A DNA stretch of 64,000 nt, from the NCBI GenBank assembly GCA_937927725.1, contig CALBSE010000012.1:21162-85161 (forward strand). Direction: 5' to 3'. A program made the translations under genes and the position numbers. The notes beneath the pieces were generated by a model. That model was not told the DNA's origin, searched no databases, and saw only the letters and a program-made list of their open reading frames with translations. Source of the DNA: an uncultured Actinomycetes bacterium. GTDB lineage: Bacteria; Actinomycetota; Acidimicrobiia; Acidimicrobiales; Acidimicrobilacustridaceae. Positions within the stretch are counted from its first letter, which is position 1, and the number at the start of each line of letters is the position of its first letter. Shown here piece by piece: positions 1-8,241 of the stretch.

Positions 1-582
1 GATGTACTCACTGGCGGCCGCCTCGAACTTGGCGTTGGTGTCGGCTGGCAGAAAGAGGAGTACGACGCGTGCGGTCTCGATTACGACAACCGCGGTCGTC
101 TGCTCGATCACACGCTTGAGGTGTGCCAACTTCTGTGGCGCGAACAGGTTGCGACTTACTCCTCGCCCGAGTTGTCCTTCGAGAAGATTCATCAAATGCC
201 GAAACCTCGTCAGGCCGGCGGTGTGCCGATCTGGATCAGTGGAACGATCAACGCACGCGTCATCCGACGTATGGCGGCGTTTGGTTCAGGCTGGATCCCG
301 TGGGGGGCCGACGGCGGCGATCTCGTCAACGCCATTCCGAAACTGCGCGCTGCGGTCGAGAAGGCTGGCGGCGATCCGGCGTTTCTCGTGCAGGGTCACG
401 CGGTTGCAGTTCGCGACAGCGACGGAAACCTCGACCTCGTTGCGACGATGGCTGCATCGCGGCCGATGATTGAAGCAGGCGTCACTGACTTACGCGTGAC
501 CGTGAATCATCCCGAGCAGTACGAAGAAGCGCTTGAGGTCTACTCCGACGTCGTGCGCGCCTTCCGCCACGAATTCGGCTGA
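1..582 (+). CDS. Luciferase-like (LLM) oxidoreductase, 5' end cut by window
   Basis: The reading frame is open from base 1 to the TGA at 580-582, giving 193 residues with no start inside the window. The visible part begins in the typical LLM segment GGRLELGVGVGWQKEEY, followed by a helix and then GVPIWISG and GSGWIPWG, which match the C-terminal half of F420-dependent or flavin-dependent luciferase-like monooxygenases (Pfam Bac_luciferase). Such enzymes are cytosolic TIM barrels that reduce or oxygenate small substrates using F420H2 or FMNH2. The substrate cannot be told from this fragment. The next gene converges on it with only two bases between the stops. Family confidence is high, cofactor confidence moderate. 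Confidence 0.85.
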   Translation, partial: DVLTGGRLELGVGVGWQKEEYDACGLDYDNRGRLLDHTLEVCQLLWREQVATYSSPELSFEKIHQMPKPRQAGGVPIWISGTINARVIRRMAAFGSGWIPWGADGGDLVNAIPKLRAAVEKAGGDPAFLVQGHAVAVRDSDGNLDLVATMAASRPMIEAGVTDLRVTVNHPEQYEEALEVYSDVVRAFRHEFG

Positions 583-584
583 AC

Positions 585-965
585 CTATTCGGCAGCGCGG
601 AGTTCCGCGTAGTCGAAAAACGCACGCAGGCTGGCGATCTTCGTACCGTCATCACTGAGAATGATGTGGTCGATGGTGCGCGGAAGTTCCATCTTCTGAT
701 CGCCCATCATGATGTCGACTTTGAGAAACGCGAGAACCTCGTTGCCAATGACGATGGGGGGAGCAGCGACCGAAAGCGTGATGTCGGCGATGTTCGCGTC
801 GAAGAACTTGCCGATGGCGTCTCGCCCAACGTTGACGGGCGCGCCGACGGGGTCTTCTTGTCGTGCATCATCAGTGAAGCAGTCGAGCCAACCTTCGCGG
901 TCCTGGTTCGACATCGTGGTGCAGTAGCGCTCGATAAGTGGAAGTACGTCGGCACTTGTAGGCAT
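585..965 (-). CDS. SnoaL-like / NTF2-fold protein (steroid isomerase-like)
   Basis: This encodes a 126-residue protein. It begins MPTSADVLPLIERYC and carries the SnoaL/NTF2-like features DFEGWLDCF-type (here DREGWLDCF), DDARQEDPVG and GRDAIGKFFD, ending in FFDYAELR. Small cone-shaped proteins of this superfamily (SnoaL_2, ketosteroid isomerase-like) act as isomerases, hydrolases or ligand carriers, and the substrate cannot be assigned. The ATG at 963-965 is chosen because AGGAG sits about six bases upstream on the coding strand. The frame stays open further upstream to 1448, but that extension has no protein-like composition and spans the intergenic hairpins. The gene converges with the preceding luciferase-like gene. 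Confidence 0.85.
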   Translation of the reverse strand: MPTSADVLPLIERYCTTMSNQDREGWLDCFTDDARQEDPVGAPVNVGRDAIGKFFDANIADITLSVAAPPIVIGNEVLAFLKVDIMMGDQKMELPRTIDHIILSDDGTKIASLRAFFDYAELRAAE

Positions 966-1368
966 CGGAACTCCTTCGGAAGATGATCGAAAGGGAACTG
1001 CTGAGCGGCCGCTGTAGTCGCCACTCGCTGGCCACGAACGATACGTCGTCAAGTGCGGCGATGAACGCAATCTCACACCACATTCGCAACTTGTCGCGAC
1101 CCTTCTTGCATCACCGCTCTGGGTAACTACAGGCAGACCGCTGGAAAGCAAGCGATTCAATTCTGCAATTGATGAGGTTGGTTTCCGTGATCGCCCTGTC
1201 GTCCCCTGAGCGGATGGCATCGCCCACGTGATGTCATACCGCCGGGGGGGCGATGGCGGAGTAGGGGAGATGGTGGTGTGGCAGCAATCCAGTATCGGAG
1301 AGATCTCAACGAAGCGTACGAGTACGCCGACAGTTGATGGATTGACCGTCTGGAGGTGCGCTGCAAGC

Positions 1369-1400
1369 GGTCGTCGGATTACCCGCCCAATCCGACGACC
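1369..1400. terminator. 12-bp perfect hairpin
   Basis: GGTCGTCGGATT at 1369-1380 is followed by an 8-base loop and its exact complement AATCCGACGACC at 1389-1400. It lies downstream of the minus-strand response regulator. There is no T tract on either side, so a rho-independent terminator is only one possibility. Confidence 0.45.
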
Positions 1401-1409
1401 GTGGTGGTT

Positions 1410-1452
1410 CGGGGTGGAGTGAGAGGGATGTTGTTCCGCCCACTCCACCCCG
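1410..1452 (-). terminator. Second 12-bp hairpin after response regulator
   Basis: CGGGGTGGAGTG at 1410-1421 pairs exactly with CACTCCACCCCG at 1441-1452 across a 19-base loop. It starts 16 bases beyond the stop of the response regulator gene, so on the minus strand it is the first structure the transcript would form. It may be a terminator or an RNA-stabilising end. There is no T tract. Confidence 0.45.
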
Positions 1453-1468
1453 ACACCTACATTCTTCG

Positions 1469-2194
1469 TCAGGCGTTTACCGCGTTGGAGATTTCGTTCT
1501 CGACAATGCGGTAGCGATAACCGAAGCCACGCACGGACTCAATCGGTGACGACGCTGGATCATCCCATCCGAGCTTGCGGCGAAGGCGAAGTACCGTGAA
1601 CTTCACACGAGAGGTGTTCGTTGTTGTGGGGTCGTCCCACGCAAGTTCGAGTAACTGCTCCGGCGACAGAATCTGACCGACATGCTGGATGAGTGCGAGT
1701 AACAAACGGAACTCACCAGGCGTGAGCTGCACATCAACACCATCGGCCTGCACCGAACGTGAACGGATATCGATCTGCAAGCGAGGATCGGCGTATTCGG
1801 TTTCGGGTTCGCCTTCATCGGTTGCCCGTCGAAGCAGCACGCCGATGCGGGCGACCAGTTCTTGATGTCCAAAGGGCTTGGTGACGTAATCATCAGCGCC
1901 ACTTTGCAGACCGCGAACCTTTTCCGCTTCGAGTCCGCGTGCCGAGAGAATCATCACCGGTGTCGTGGTGACGTCGCGGATGCGCTGGAGAACCTGCCAA
2001 CCGTCCATGCCTGGTAGGCCAATATCGAGGATGACAAGAGCAGGTCGACGCTCATGAACGATCCTCAAACCGTCCGTGCCATTTCCCGCTTCAAGCGTTA
2101 GGTACCCGGCGTGCTTCAGACGGATACCAAGGAGATGACGAATATCGGGATCATCTTCAATGATGAGAACTGACTTCTGTGGGGATGTCGACAT
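1469..2194 (-). CDS. OmpR/PhoB-family response regulator
   Basis: This is a 241-residue two-domain DNA-binding regulator. The receiver domain (about 8-120) shows the acidic pair E13-D14, the phosphoacceptor Asp57 in LDIGLPG, and Lys106 in YVTKPFG. The C-terminal winged helix (about 140-235) has the OmpR pattern LTPGEFRLL and VRGFGYRY. The frame is open 36 codons further upstream, but the internal ATG at 2192-2194 is preferred because it directly precedes the receiver fold and has AAAGG about 11 bases upstream. It is transcribed divergently from the GAF-histidine kinase at 2351, its likely partner. Target genes are unknown. Confidence 0.9.
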   Translation of the reverse strand: MSTSPQKSVLIIEDDPDIRHLLGIRLKHAGYLTLEAGNGTDGLRIVHERRPALVILDIGLPGMDGWQVLQRIRDVTTTPVMILSARGLEAEKVRGLQSGADDYVTKPFGHQELVARIGVLLRRATDEGEPETEYADPRLQIDIRSRSVQADGVDVQLTPGEFRLLLALIQHVGQILSPEQLLELAWDDPTTTNTSRVKFTVLRLRRKLGWDDPASSPIESVRGFGYRYRIVENEISNAVNA

Positions 2195-2350
2195 GTCAAC
2201 GACCGCCTTTGGTTGTTCGTTGATTGAGGTTAACGACGCGATGGTTCGTTGTGCTCGCGGTGCTAGACGGTCACGGGTGCGGAATGGTTGCGAACGTGTC
2301 ATTCGACGACCCGCGGAGCGATTACGCCCTTCTTGAGATACAAAAGAACG

Positions 2351-3610
2351 GTGCCGAAATACGTGCCGATCACTCCTGATCCGAATCGTGAATACGAAGA
2401 CTCCGTGCTTCGCCTCACCTCGCTGCTTGTCGCCGCACCCGAAGACATTGCGCCGTCATCGTTTGAGCATCTTGTGAACCTTGCGCAGAAAGTGATGCAG
2501 TGCTCGAAAGCAGTCTTGCTGCTGAATGGATCCGCTGATCCAAACGAAGGTGATGTTGTTCGGCGCCCTCGCGCGACATCAATAGATTCGGCACTCGTCC
2601 GACTTGCTCTGACGTCCGATGAAGCAGTGGTCATTTCCGATGTCACGGCTGAGGAGCGCTTTGCTGACGATCCGCTTGTGACGGGCACTCCAAGTGTTGG
2701 GTACTTCGCAAGTTCGCCGTTGCTTAATGCTGCTGGCGAACGAGTTGGCACGTTGTGTGTCACTGATGCGACCCCGCGGAAATGGTTGCGCTCCAACGAA
2801 ATCGACGCGATGGAGGCTTTAGCCGGGGCGATCATCGCCGATATGGCATTAGACGAGTCGCGCTTAGAGATCTTGTTGCAAAACACGGAACTTCGCCGAC
2901 TCAATGAAGTGCAAGCACTGAAAGATGACTTTGTCGCCACGGTGTCGCACGAACTGCGCACGCCCTTGACGTCGATCATGGCATCGCTTGGTCTTCTTGA
3001 AGACGGAATTGTCGGCGATCTTTCCGAAGAAGCTCGTGGTGTCGTACGCGTGGCCACATCGAATTCCGCGCGTCTAATTGCTCTCGTCGATGATCTCCTC
3101 GATCTTGAAAAAATGGAATCAGGTTCCATCGATCTCGTCATGTCGTCAGCGCCGATTGAAGACATCATGGAGACGTCGTTGGCCGCTATCGAGGGCAACG
3201 CACAGGCGGTCGGAATCGAACTTGTTCGCGAAGACCGCTACGAAACGGGAACCAAACTTGATTGCGATCCCGAACGAATTGTTCAGGTGCTGGTCAATCT
3301 CCTGAGTAATGCCATCAAATTCGCGAGCTTCGGAACCGCAGTAACGCTGCGAGCAGAAATCGCGAACCACGACCATCTCGTATTTTCGGTAGTTGATTGG
3401 GGAGAAGGCATCCCCGAGGAATCGCTTCCAAAACTCTTCGACCCATTTTGGCAAGACGACTCATCGCCATCACGTCGAGTTGGTGGATCAGGCCTTGGTC
3501 TTTCGATCAGTAAAAAGATCGTCGAACAACATCATGGTCGGCTTGAAGTCGATTCCACGCTTGGAATCGGATCAACGTTCCGCGTGATCCTGCCGTTGAA
3601 AGCCGCCTGA
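2351..3610 (+). CDS. GAF-domain sensor histidine kinase
   Basis: A soluble kinase of about 419 residues with no membrane segment. A GAF domain occupies roughly residues 20-165 (ending GERVGTLCVTD). After a helical linker come the dimerisation and phosphotransfer helix with the H box VSHELRTPLTS (His about residue 200 from this start), then a HATPase domain with N box (NLLSNAIKFA), G1 (DWGEGIP) and G2 (GSGLGLSISKKI). It should sense a cytosolic signal and phosphorylate the divergently encoded regulator. The frame extends upstream to 2288. The GTG at 2351 is preferred because a TACAAA box lies six bases before it and no Shine-Dalgarno is seen, but the start is uncertain. Confidence 0.85.
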   Translation: MPKYVPITPDPNREYEDSVLRLTSLLVAAPEDIAPSSFEHLVNLAQKVMQCSKAVLLLNGSADPNEGDVVRRPRATSIDSALVRLALTSDEAVVISDVTAEERFADDPLVTGTPSVGYFASSPLLNAAGERVGTLCVTDATPRKWLRSNEIDAMEALAGAIIADMALDESRLEILLQNTELRRLNEVQALKDDFVATVSHELRTPLTSIMASLGLLEDGIVGDLSEEARGVVRVATSNSARLIALVDDLLDLEKMESGSIDLVMSSAPIEDIMETSLAAIEGNAQAVGIELVREDRYETGTKLDCDPERIVQVLVNLLSNAIKFASFGTAVTLRAEIANHDHLVFSVVDWGEGIPEESLPKLFDPFWQDDSSPSRRVGGSGLGLSISKKIVEQHHGRLEVDSTLGIGSTFRVILPLKAA

Positions 3611-3612
3611 TT

Positions 3613-4704
3613 TCATGACGCAAGCGTGAGGGGCTGATCGCCACTTTCGTTGCGGCGCTTCTTGCGCCAGCCCGGGTGCGCGAACACAAAGCCAAGGCGT
3701 TCTTTCCAGGTGGTTGCCGTGGCGACGTCGCGAATGATGTCGGTGTATTCGTGGGTTGCGATGCGTAGAGGATTGAAGGTGTTGATGTTCTTCGTGAGTC
3801 CGTAGCGAACGCGTTCGCCCTCGCGCTGGAAGGTTCCAAAGAGGCGGTCCCAAATGATGAGGATGCCGCCGTGGTTCTTATCGAGGTACTCCTCTTGCAC
3901 GCCATGGTGCACGCGGTGGTGCGATGGCGTGTTCAGGAATTCCTCAGCTTTACCGAGACGGTCAATCGCTTCGGTGTGAATCCAAAATTGGTAGATGAGG
4001 TTGATTGCCCGCGCGTTTTCGATGACGCGTGGTCGGAAACCGAGCCAGGCCATGAGGCCATAGGGCACGAACATCCCAAAGACATCGGCGACGGGTTGAC
4101 GAAGCGCAGTGGTCAGGTTGTAGTGCTCGCTGGAGTGGTGCACGACGTGGATGGCCCATAACCAGCGGCTTTCATGCTGAATCCGGTGGTTCCAGTAATA
4201 GATGAAATCCCACGCAAGGAGTGCGCCGGCGGTAGCAGCGATACCCGTGCCAAGGTCTCGCTTTGATCCACCGGAATTCCACAACCGCTTCGCTGAAGTG
4301 CGCGCCGCCCATGTTGTGGAACCAGTGACAACTCCGGCAGCGACTGCAGCGACTCCAGCCGATGGTCGAATTCGCTTGGCAAAGCGTGTGAGTTTGGAAT
4401 CGTCATCACGTTTCGCCAGCGCATCGGTGACAGTCGTGAGTGCTGCTGCACCAACTGCGGTGCCAAGAAGAACTTTTCGGTACTTACCCTTCCCTGGCGA
4501 AACAGGACTGAGGAGCGCGTTCAGCGCAAGCGGCACGTACAAGCTTGCTGTTCCCATAACCAAGCTGGCGATGGAATCGCGCTTTTCGAAGCCGATTGCG
4601 GTGTCATTGCCTGCTGCGGCTTGTCGGTCGAGCACAACCTTCTCTACGCCCATCGCCGCGAAGAATCCGGGTGTGGCCAGTTGGATGAGATCGATCTCAC
4701 TCAC
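3613..4704 (-). CDS. Sterol desaturase / fatty acid hydroxylase family membrane protein
   Basis: A 363-residue integral membrane protein. The C-terminal half carries the three histidine clusters of the FA_hydroxylase superfamily: HRIQH, HVVHHSSEHYN and HRVHH, which bind a diiron centre used for C-H hydroxylation or desaturation of lipids. The N-terminal about 170 residues contain further hydrophobic stretches and a charged segment not typical of the core family. The start is GTG at 4702-4704, overlapping the stop of the upstream kinase-like gene by four bases (GTGA), so the two are probably translationally coupled. It converges with the histidine kinase gene, with two bases between stops. The lipid substrate is unknown. 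Confidence 0.85.
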   Translation of the reverse strand: MSEIDLIQLATPGFFAAMGVEKVVLDRQAAAGNDTAIGFEKRDSIASLVMGTASLYVPLALNALLSPVSPGKGKYRKVLLGTAVGAAALTTVTDALAKRDDDSKLTRFAKRIRPSAGVAAVAAGVVTGSTTWAARTSAKRLWNSGGSKRDLGTGIAATAGALLAWDFIYYWNHRIQHESRWLWAIHVVHHSSEHYNLTTALRQPVADVFGMFVPYGLMAWLGFRPRVIENARAINLIYQFWIHTEAIDRLGKAEEFLNTPSHHRVHHGVQEEYLDKNHGGILIIWDRLFGTFQREGERVRYGLTKNINTFNPLRIATHEYTDIIRDVATATTWKERLGFVFAHPGWRKKRRNESGDQPLTLAS

Positions 4705-5414
4705 AATGACTCCCGAATAGTGATGGAACGGATGGTGTGATCAGCCTTCCACTCAATCACGGCGTGAGCCAGTGGTCGTGTGGGCTCGATGTGCTCGATG
4801 AGATTGGGCAGGTTCACCAATTCCCACGCGCCATTCACCATCGCGAGGAAAAGATCCTCGGGGACGTCGGTCCATGGATCAAAGAACGGCGAGTAGTCGG
4901 TGCGAGCGGCATCGCGAAACTTGGTCGTTCGCTGGATGAACCACTCGCGCATGACCGGTTCTTCGGCATGGAGGTAAACGCCGACGTCCAAGTGTTCGTG
5001 GAACTGCAACGCGTTGACACCTTCGAAGATCAAGACGTCAACGGCAGGAACTTCTACGACCTCATCGATGATGTCGTAGGTGTGATGGTCGTACACCGGA
5101 ACGGAACTCGGCAGGCAAGCGCGAACATCGATAAGGAATGTTGTGATCGCCGCGGTGTCGTAACTCTCGGGAAATCCCTTGCGGTCGGTGAGGCCCATTT
5201 CGCCAAGCACGGCATTGGAATGGAGAAAGCCGTCGCTGGCGATGACGGCAACCTCGAGGCCGGTGTCCTCGGCAATCGATCGAGCAACGGTCGAACTGAA
5301 GGTGCTCTTTCCGACGGCAACTCCGCCCGTCACTCCGACAACAACGGTCGATTCCTTGATCGCATGCGCTCCAATAATGAGCGACAGAAGGGGATCAAGG
5401 TTGGGCGCCTCCAT
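4701..5414 (-). CDS. Pantothenate-kinase / uridine-kinase-like P-loop kinase
   Basis: A 237-residue P-loop NTPase. The Walker A motif is GGVAVGKST near residue 43, followed by VIASDGFLHSN and RKGFPESYD, which match the type I pantothenate kinase (CoaA)/PRK family. The family phosphorylates pantothenate as the first step of CoA synthesis, and closely related members act on uridine or ribulose phosphate. At 237 residues it is shorter than typical CoaA (about 310), so the substrate is uncertain. The ATG at 5412-5414 is chosen because TACCGT lies six bases upstream. A TTG start 14 codons earlier is possible. It is coupled to the hydroxylase gene through a 4-base overlap. Confidence 0.75.
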   Translation of the reverse strand: MEAPNLDPLLSLIIGAHAIKESTVVVGVTGGVAVGKSTFSSTVARSIAEDTGLEVAVIASDGFLHSNAVLGEMGLTDRKGFPESYDTAAITTFLIDVRACLPSSVPVYDHHTYDIIDEVVEVPAVDVLIFEGVNALQFHEHLDVGVYLHAEEPVMREWFIQRTTKFRDAARTDYSPFFDPWTDVPEDLFLAMVNGAWELVNLPNLIEHIEPTRPLAHAVIEWKADHTIRSITIRESL

Positions 5415-5426
5415 AGGGCAACGGTA
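5415..5426 (-). promoter_or_regulatory. Leaderless -10 box of kinase-like gene
   Basis: On the minus strand TACCGT is followed by TGCCCT and then the ATG, placing the start codon at about the expected transcription start. No Shine-Dalgarno is present. Confidence 0.45.
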
Positions 5427-5526
5427 GAGCGAGACATCAATGTTCGTGAAGCCCAACGGCGAGTCGCTCTACACTCATCTGACTGCCTGATTATCGGATC
5501 AGTGCACCGCAGCAGGGGGACACATC

Positions 5527-6408
5527 ATGGCTATGCCGACAGATATCGGCATCGTGGATCTCGGTATGGGATTCCCGTTCAAGAGCATCGAAGAGAAGAA
5601 GGCCGCCTACGACTTCTTCAAGGCCAACCTGAAGGACAACGAGTCGCTGAAGGAAATGGAATTCCCGGCGCAGTACATGTTCAAAGACGTCCCCGATGTT
5701 GTTTCTCCCGACACCGATGTTGTTGCTTGGATCGTCGAGAAGATGGACGCCTTCAACATCGAACAGTGCATGACCGGTGTGAACGAACATTCGATCCGCG
5801 CCAAGGCCGAACACCCCGGACGTTTCCATTTGTGCGCGCAGGCTGATCCCAACAAGGGAATGGAAACAGTTCGCAACCTCAAACGCTTGAAGGCTGAGAA
5901 CAACATCGTTGCAGCCATGACATTCCCCAGCGGCATGGTTCCGCAGGTTGGTGTCGGTGACAAAAAGATGTATCCGATCTACGCAACGTGTTGTGAACTC
6001 GATATTCCGATCTGCATCAACGGCGGAATTGTTGGACCGCGAATGCCAAGTTGGCCGCAGCATGTTGAACAGTTTGATGAAGTTCTCTACGACTTCCCTG
6101 ACCTGACCATGGTCATGATGCACGGCGGCGAACCGTGGACAGAACTTGCAGTGAAGCTCATGCTCAAGTGGCCAGGTCTTCACTACATGACGAGCGCCTT
6201 TGCTCCGAAGCATTACCCCAAGGACATCATCAAGTACGCGAACACTCGTGGTAGCGACAAGATTATGTACTGCGGTTACTTCCCAGCTGGTCTCAGTCTT
6301 GAGCGCCAGTTTTCTGACATGCCAAACGTTCCGTTCAACGACAACGTGTGGCCGAAGTTCTTGCGCGAGAACGCACTGCGCGTCTTCAAACTCGATCAAG
6401 ACAAGTAG
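5527..6408 (+). CDS. Amidohydrolase_2-fold protein lacking usual metal ligands
   Basis: A 293-residue TIM-barrel protein of the ACMSD/amidohydrolase_2 type. It is recognised by PGRFHLCAQADP, the strand DIPICINGG, and MVMMHGGEPW near residue 202, which corresponds to the usual HGG metal-site strand. The N-terminal strand that normally carries HxH reads GIVDLGMGFPF and has no histidine, and the C-terminal strand that normally carries the essential Asp (GSDYP) reads YCGYFPAG. The usual mononuclear metal site is therefore incomplete. It could be a non-catalytic member or use another mechanism. GGGGG lies about 6 bases before the ATG. The SDR gene follows after six bases, which suggests an operon. 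Confidence 0.75.
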   Translation: MAMPTDIGIVDLGMGFPFKSIEEKKAAYDFFKANLKDNESLKEMEFPAQYMFKDVPDVVSPDTDVVAWIVEKMDAFNIEQCMTGVNEHSIRAKAEHPGRFHLCAQADPNKGMETVRNLKRLKAENNIVAAMTFPSGMVPQVGVGDKKMYPIYATCCELDIPICINGGIVGPRMPSWPQHVEQFDEVLYDFPDLTMVMMHGGEPWTELAVKLMLKWPGLHYMTSAFAPKHYPKDIIKYANTRGSDKIMYCGYFPAGLSLERQFSDMPNVPFNDNVWPKFLRENALRVFKLDQDK

Positions 6409-6414
6409 GAACAC

Positions 6415-7260
6415 ATGAAGATCGAAGCCGGACAGGTTGCAGTCGTTACCGGTGCCGGAAGTGGCATCGGCCGCGCCTTGGCGGAAAAGGCCGCTCAGTC
6501 GGGCATGCGCGTTGTTGCTGCAGATATCGAGCAACCGCGCCTTGACGACACTGTGGCCGCTCTTGGTCAGATTGGTGCCCAGGCGATCGGCGTGCGCACC
6601 GACGTCTCCGTTGAAGAAGATGTCCAACGCCTCGCCGATATTGCCTTTGCGGAATTTGGGCAGGTCAATCTTTTATGCAACAACGCTGGCGTGTTCAGCG
6701 GCGGACTCATGTGGGAACGCACGATGGCCGACTGGAAGTGGGTCATGGGTGTCAATGTCGACGGCCTTATTCACGCAGTGCGTGCATTTGTGCCGCGAAT
6801 GCTCGATTCAGAAACTCCCGGACACATTGTGAATACCGCTTCGATGGGCGGTCTTGTCACGGGTGCGTATTCGGGCCCCTACTTCACATCAAAGTTCGCG
6901 GCGGTTGGCCTCACCGATTGTTTGGCGCAGGATCTGCGTACGACCGGTAAGAACGTTGCCGCATCGGTACTCGTTCCGAGTTTGATCAACACCAACATCG
7001 GTACCTCCGGCCGCAACCGTCAGGAACGCTGGATCGATCGCGGTCGCGAAGCCACTCCCGACGCTGAATTCGTAGAAGCAATGCTGGCTGATTCAACGGC
7101 AGCCGGTATGTCGGCAACGGAAGTCGCTGATCTGGTTTTCGATGCTGTCGAAGCCGGCAACTTCTGGATCCCTACACAACCGAGCTACCACGAGCAGATT
7201 CGCGTTCGGCATGAAGATATGCAGGCGCTGCGTCTGCCGGTTCCGCCGACGCTCGACTGA
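6415..7260 (+). CDS. Short-chain dehydrogenase/reductase
   Basis: A 281-residue classical SDR. It has the dinucleotide-binding motif TGAGSGIG (about residues 12-19), the structural NNAG motif, and the catalytic serine strand NTASMGG followed by Tyr and Lys in PYFTSK. These enzymes interconvert alcohols and ketones using NAD(P)H in the cytosol. The Asp after the second strand (AADIEQPR) favours NAD(H). It follows the amidohydrolase-fold gene by six bases and probably shares its transcript. It converges with the His-rich protein gene, with no base between the two stops. The substrate is unknown. Confidence 0.9.
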   Translation: MKIEAGQVAVVTGAGSGIGRALAEKAAQSGMRVVAADIEQPRLDDTVAALGQIGAQAIGVRTDVSVEEDVQRLADIAFAEFGQVNLLCNNAGVFSGGLMWERTMADWKWVMGVNVDGLIHAVRAFVPRMLDSETPGHIVNTASMGGLVTGAYSGPYFTSKFAAVGLTDCLAQDLRTTGKNVAASVLVPSLINTNIGTSGRNRQERWIDRGREATPDAEFVEAMLADSTAAGMSATEVADLVFDAVEAGNFWIPTQPSYHEQIRVRHEDMQALRLPVPPTLD

Positions 7261-8148
7261 TTAGTGCGAGTGAGCGGCGCAACTCGTCGTGCCGTGTCCC
7301 TCTGCGCCGATGAATGGACCACAAGGCGGGTCGTCGGACCAGACGTGCATCATTGGCGGCACTGCACGCGGAGTTGAACCGCTCGGGCACGAATTGTTGC
7401 TAGCGAAAGAAACAAAGTGCCAGATCTGCGTATTGCTGAAGCAAATGGTCGGATGGACGTGCCAAATCGTGAGTTCACCGGCGATGTCGGGGACATTGGC
7501 CATGGTCTTTCCTGGTTCCAGCGTGTACATCGCGCCCACGGTTCGTCCTGATGACGCGTTGACCACGAACGATTCAATGTGGTTCGGATCGAGTTCACGT
7601 CCGTCATGCATGTAGGAATCGTTCACCCAATGCTGTAAGCCACCCGAGCTGTCTCCCACCGAGACATAACCGCCTGCGGTCAATGCTGATGTATTTGGAA
7701 ACGAAGCGATGGTGGAACGAGACGAAACGAGAAGACTGCTGGCAGCAGCTTGTTGAGCAGGTGAAAGTCTCGGATCGTTGACAGAAACGATTGGTCCGGT
7801 GGGTTCGCCGGAGGGCGTACCCGAATCGTGTGTGTGTTCGCCTGTCGCCGAACCACCAGAGGAAGTGGTTGCGGCGCTGGAGTGTTGGTGACCTGTATCG
7901 GCCGACGAGGTCGCAGCATCTGACGTGTGGTCATGCGTTTCGCCTTCGGCAGAGGCACTGTGATCGTGGGGGAGCGTTTCGGGACTCGCGGTCGTCGTTG
8001 AAGGCAATGATTCACTGGCGCCGGCGGCTGACTGCACGTTCGATGTCAGAGGCCGTTGCATGAGCAAGACGATGAGCCCGGTAATTGCCAGAAGTGCAAC
8101 GGGCAGAATGAATCGTGAAACCCGTGTTGATCGGGACGCCTTACTCAT
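7261..8148 (-). CDS. His-rich membrane-anchored exported protein
   Basis: A 295-residue protein with an N-terminal basic segment and one hydrophobic helix (about 11-30), consistent with an uncleaved anchor or signal peptide. Residues 45-115 form a low-complexity linker of Ser/Thr/Gly with repeated His pairs such as HDH, THDHT, HQH and EHTHD. The C-terminal domain (about 125-295) is compact, has conserved-looking His and Cys residues (IWHVHPTICFS, DDPPCGPF, AEGHGTT) and ends AAHSH. Metal binding outside the membrane is a reasonable inference, but the family was not recognised. GGGAGG lies nine bases before the ATG. Confidence 0.75.
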   Translation of the reverse strand: MSKASRSTRVSRFILPVALLAITGLIVLLMQRPLTSNVQSAAGASESLPSTTTASPETLPHDHSASAEGETHDHTSDAATSSADTGHQHSSAATTSSGGSATGEHTHDSGTPSGEPTGPIVSVNDPRLSPAQQAAASSLLVSSRSTIASFPNTSALTAGGYVSVGDSSGGLQHWVNDSYMHDGRELDPNHIESFVVNASSGRTVGAMYTLEPGKTMANVPDIAGELTIWHVHPTICFSNTQIWHFVSFASNNSCPSGSTPRAVPPMMHVWSDDPPCGPFIGAEGHGTTSCAAHSH

Positions 8149-8192
8149 CCAAAAATCCTCCCATAGCGAAAACCAGTTTTGTCATCGCGCGA

Positions 8193-8218
8193 AACGGCAC
8201 CCCGTGCGGGGTGCCGTT
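8193..8218 (-). terminator. 11-bp hairpin after secreted repeat protein
   Basis: AACGGCACCCC at 8193-8203 pairs perfectly with GGGGTGCCGTT at 8208-8218 around a GTGC loop. It is 24 bases past the stop of the minus-strand repeat-protein gene and before the next minus-strand gene. It therefore probably ends the first transcript, although no long T run follows. Confidence 0.65.
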
Positions 8219-8241
8219 GACGCATCTCGAGGAGATTTCGA

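Larger units (their letters stand above)
966..1468. other. 500-bp intergenic stretch
   Basis: This is the only gap over 300 bases in the window. It contains no convincing coding sequence on either strand. It holds a G-rich run on the plus strand around 1244-1280 (seven consecutive G, then further G clusters) and two strong inverted repeats near its right end, at 1369-1400 and 1410-1452. The promoter of the SnoaL-like gene should lie in its left part. No tRNA-like T-loop or CCA end was seen. A small RNA is possible but not supported by anything other than the hairpins. Confidence 0.5.

Noticed and set aside
1244..1280. G-quadruplex in the G-rich run
   Set aside because: There is a run of seven G and one of four, but the other G groups are only pairs, so a stable four-tract quadruplex is not supported.
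966..1448. N-terminal extension of the SnoaL-like protein
   Set aside because: The frame is open, but the composition is Pro/Arg/Ser-rich noise, it crosses hairpins, and a good AGGAG-ATG start exists at 965.
4737..5846. Plus-strand frame of 369 codons
   Set aside because: It is antisense to the P-loop kinase gene and runs into the next gene in another frame. The translated sequence shows no domain.
5491..6627. Long open frame of 378 codons on the minus strand
   Set aside because: It lies antisense to the amidohydrolase-fold gene and the SDR start, has no ribosome site and no recognisable domain. The plus-strand genes explain the codon pattern.
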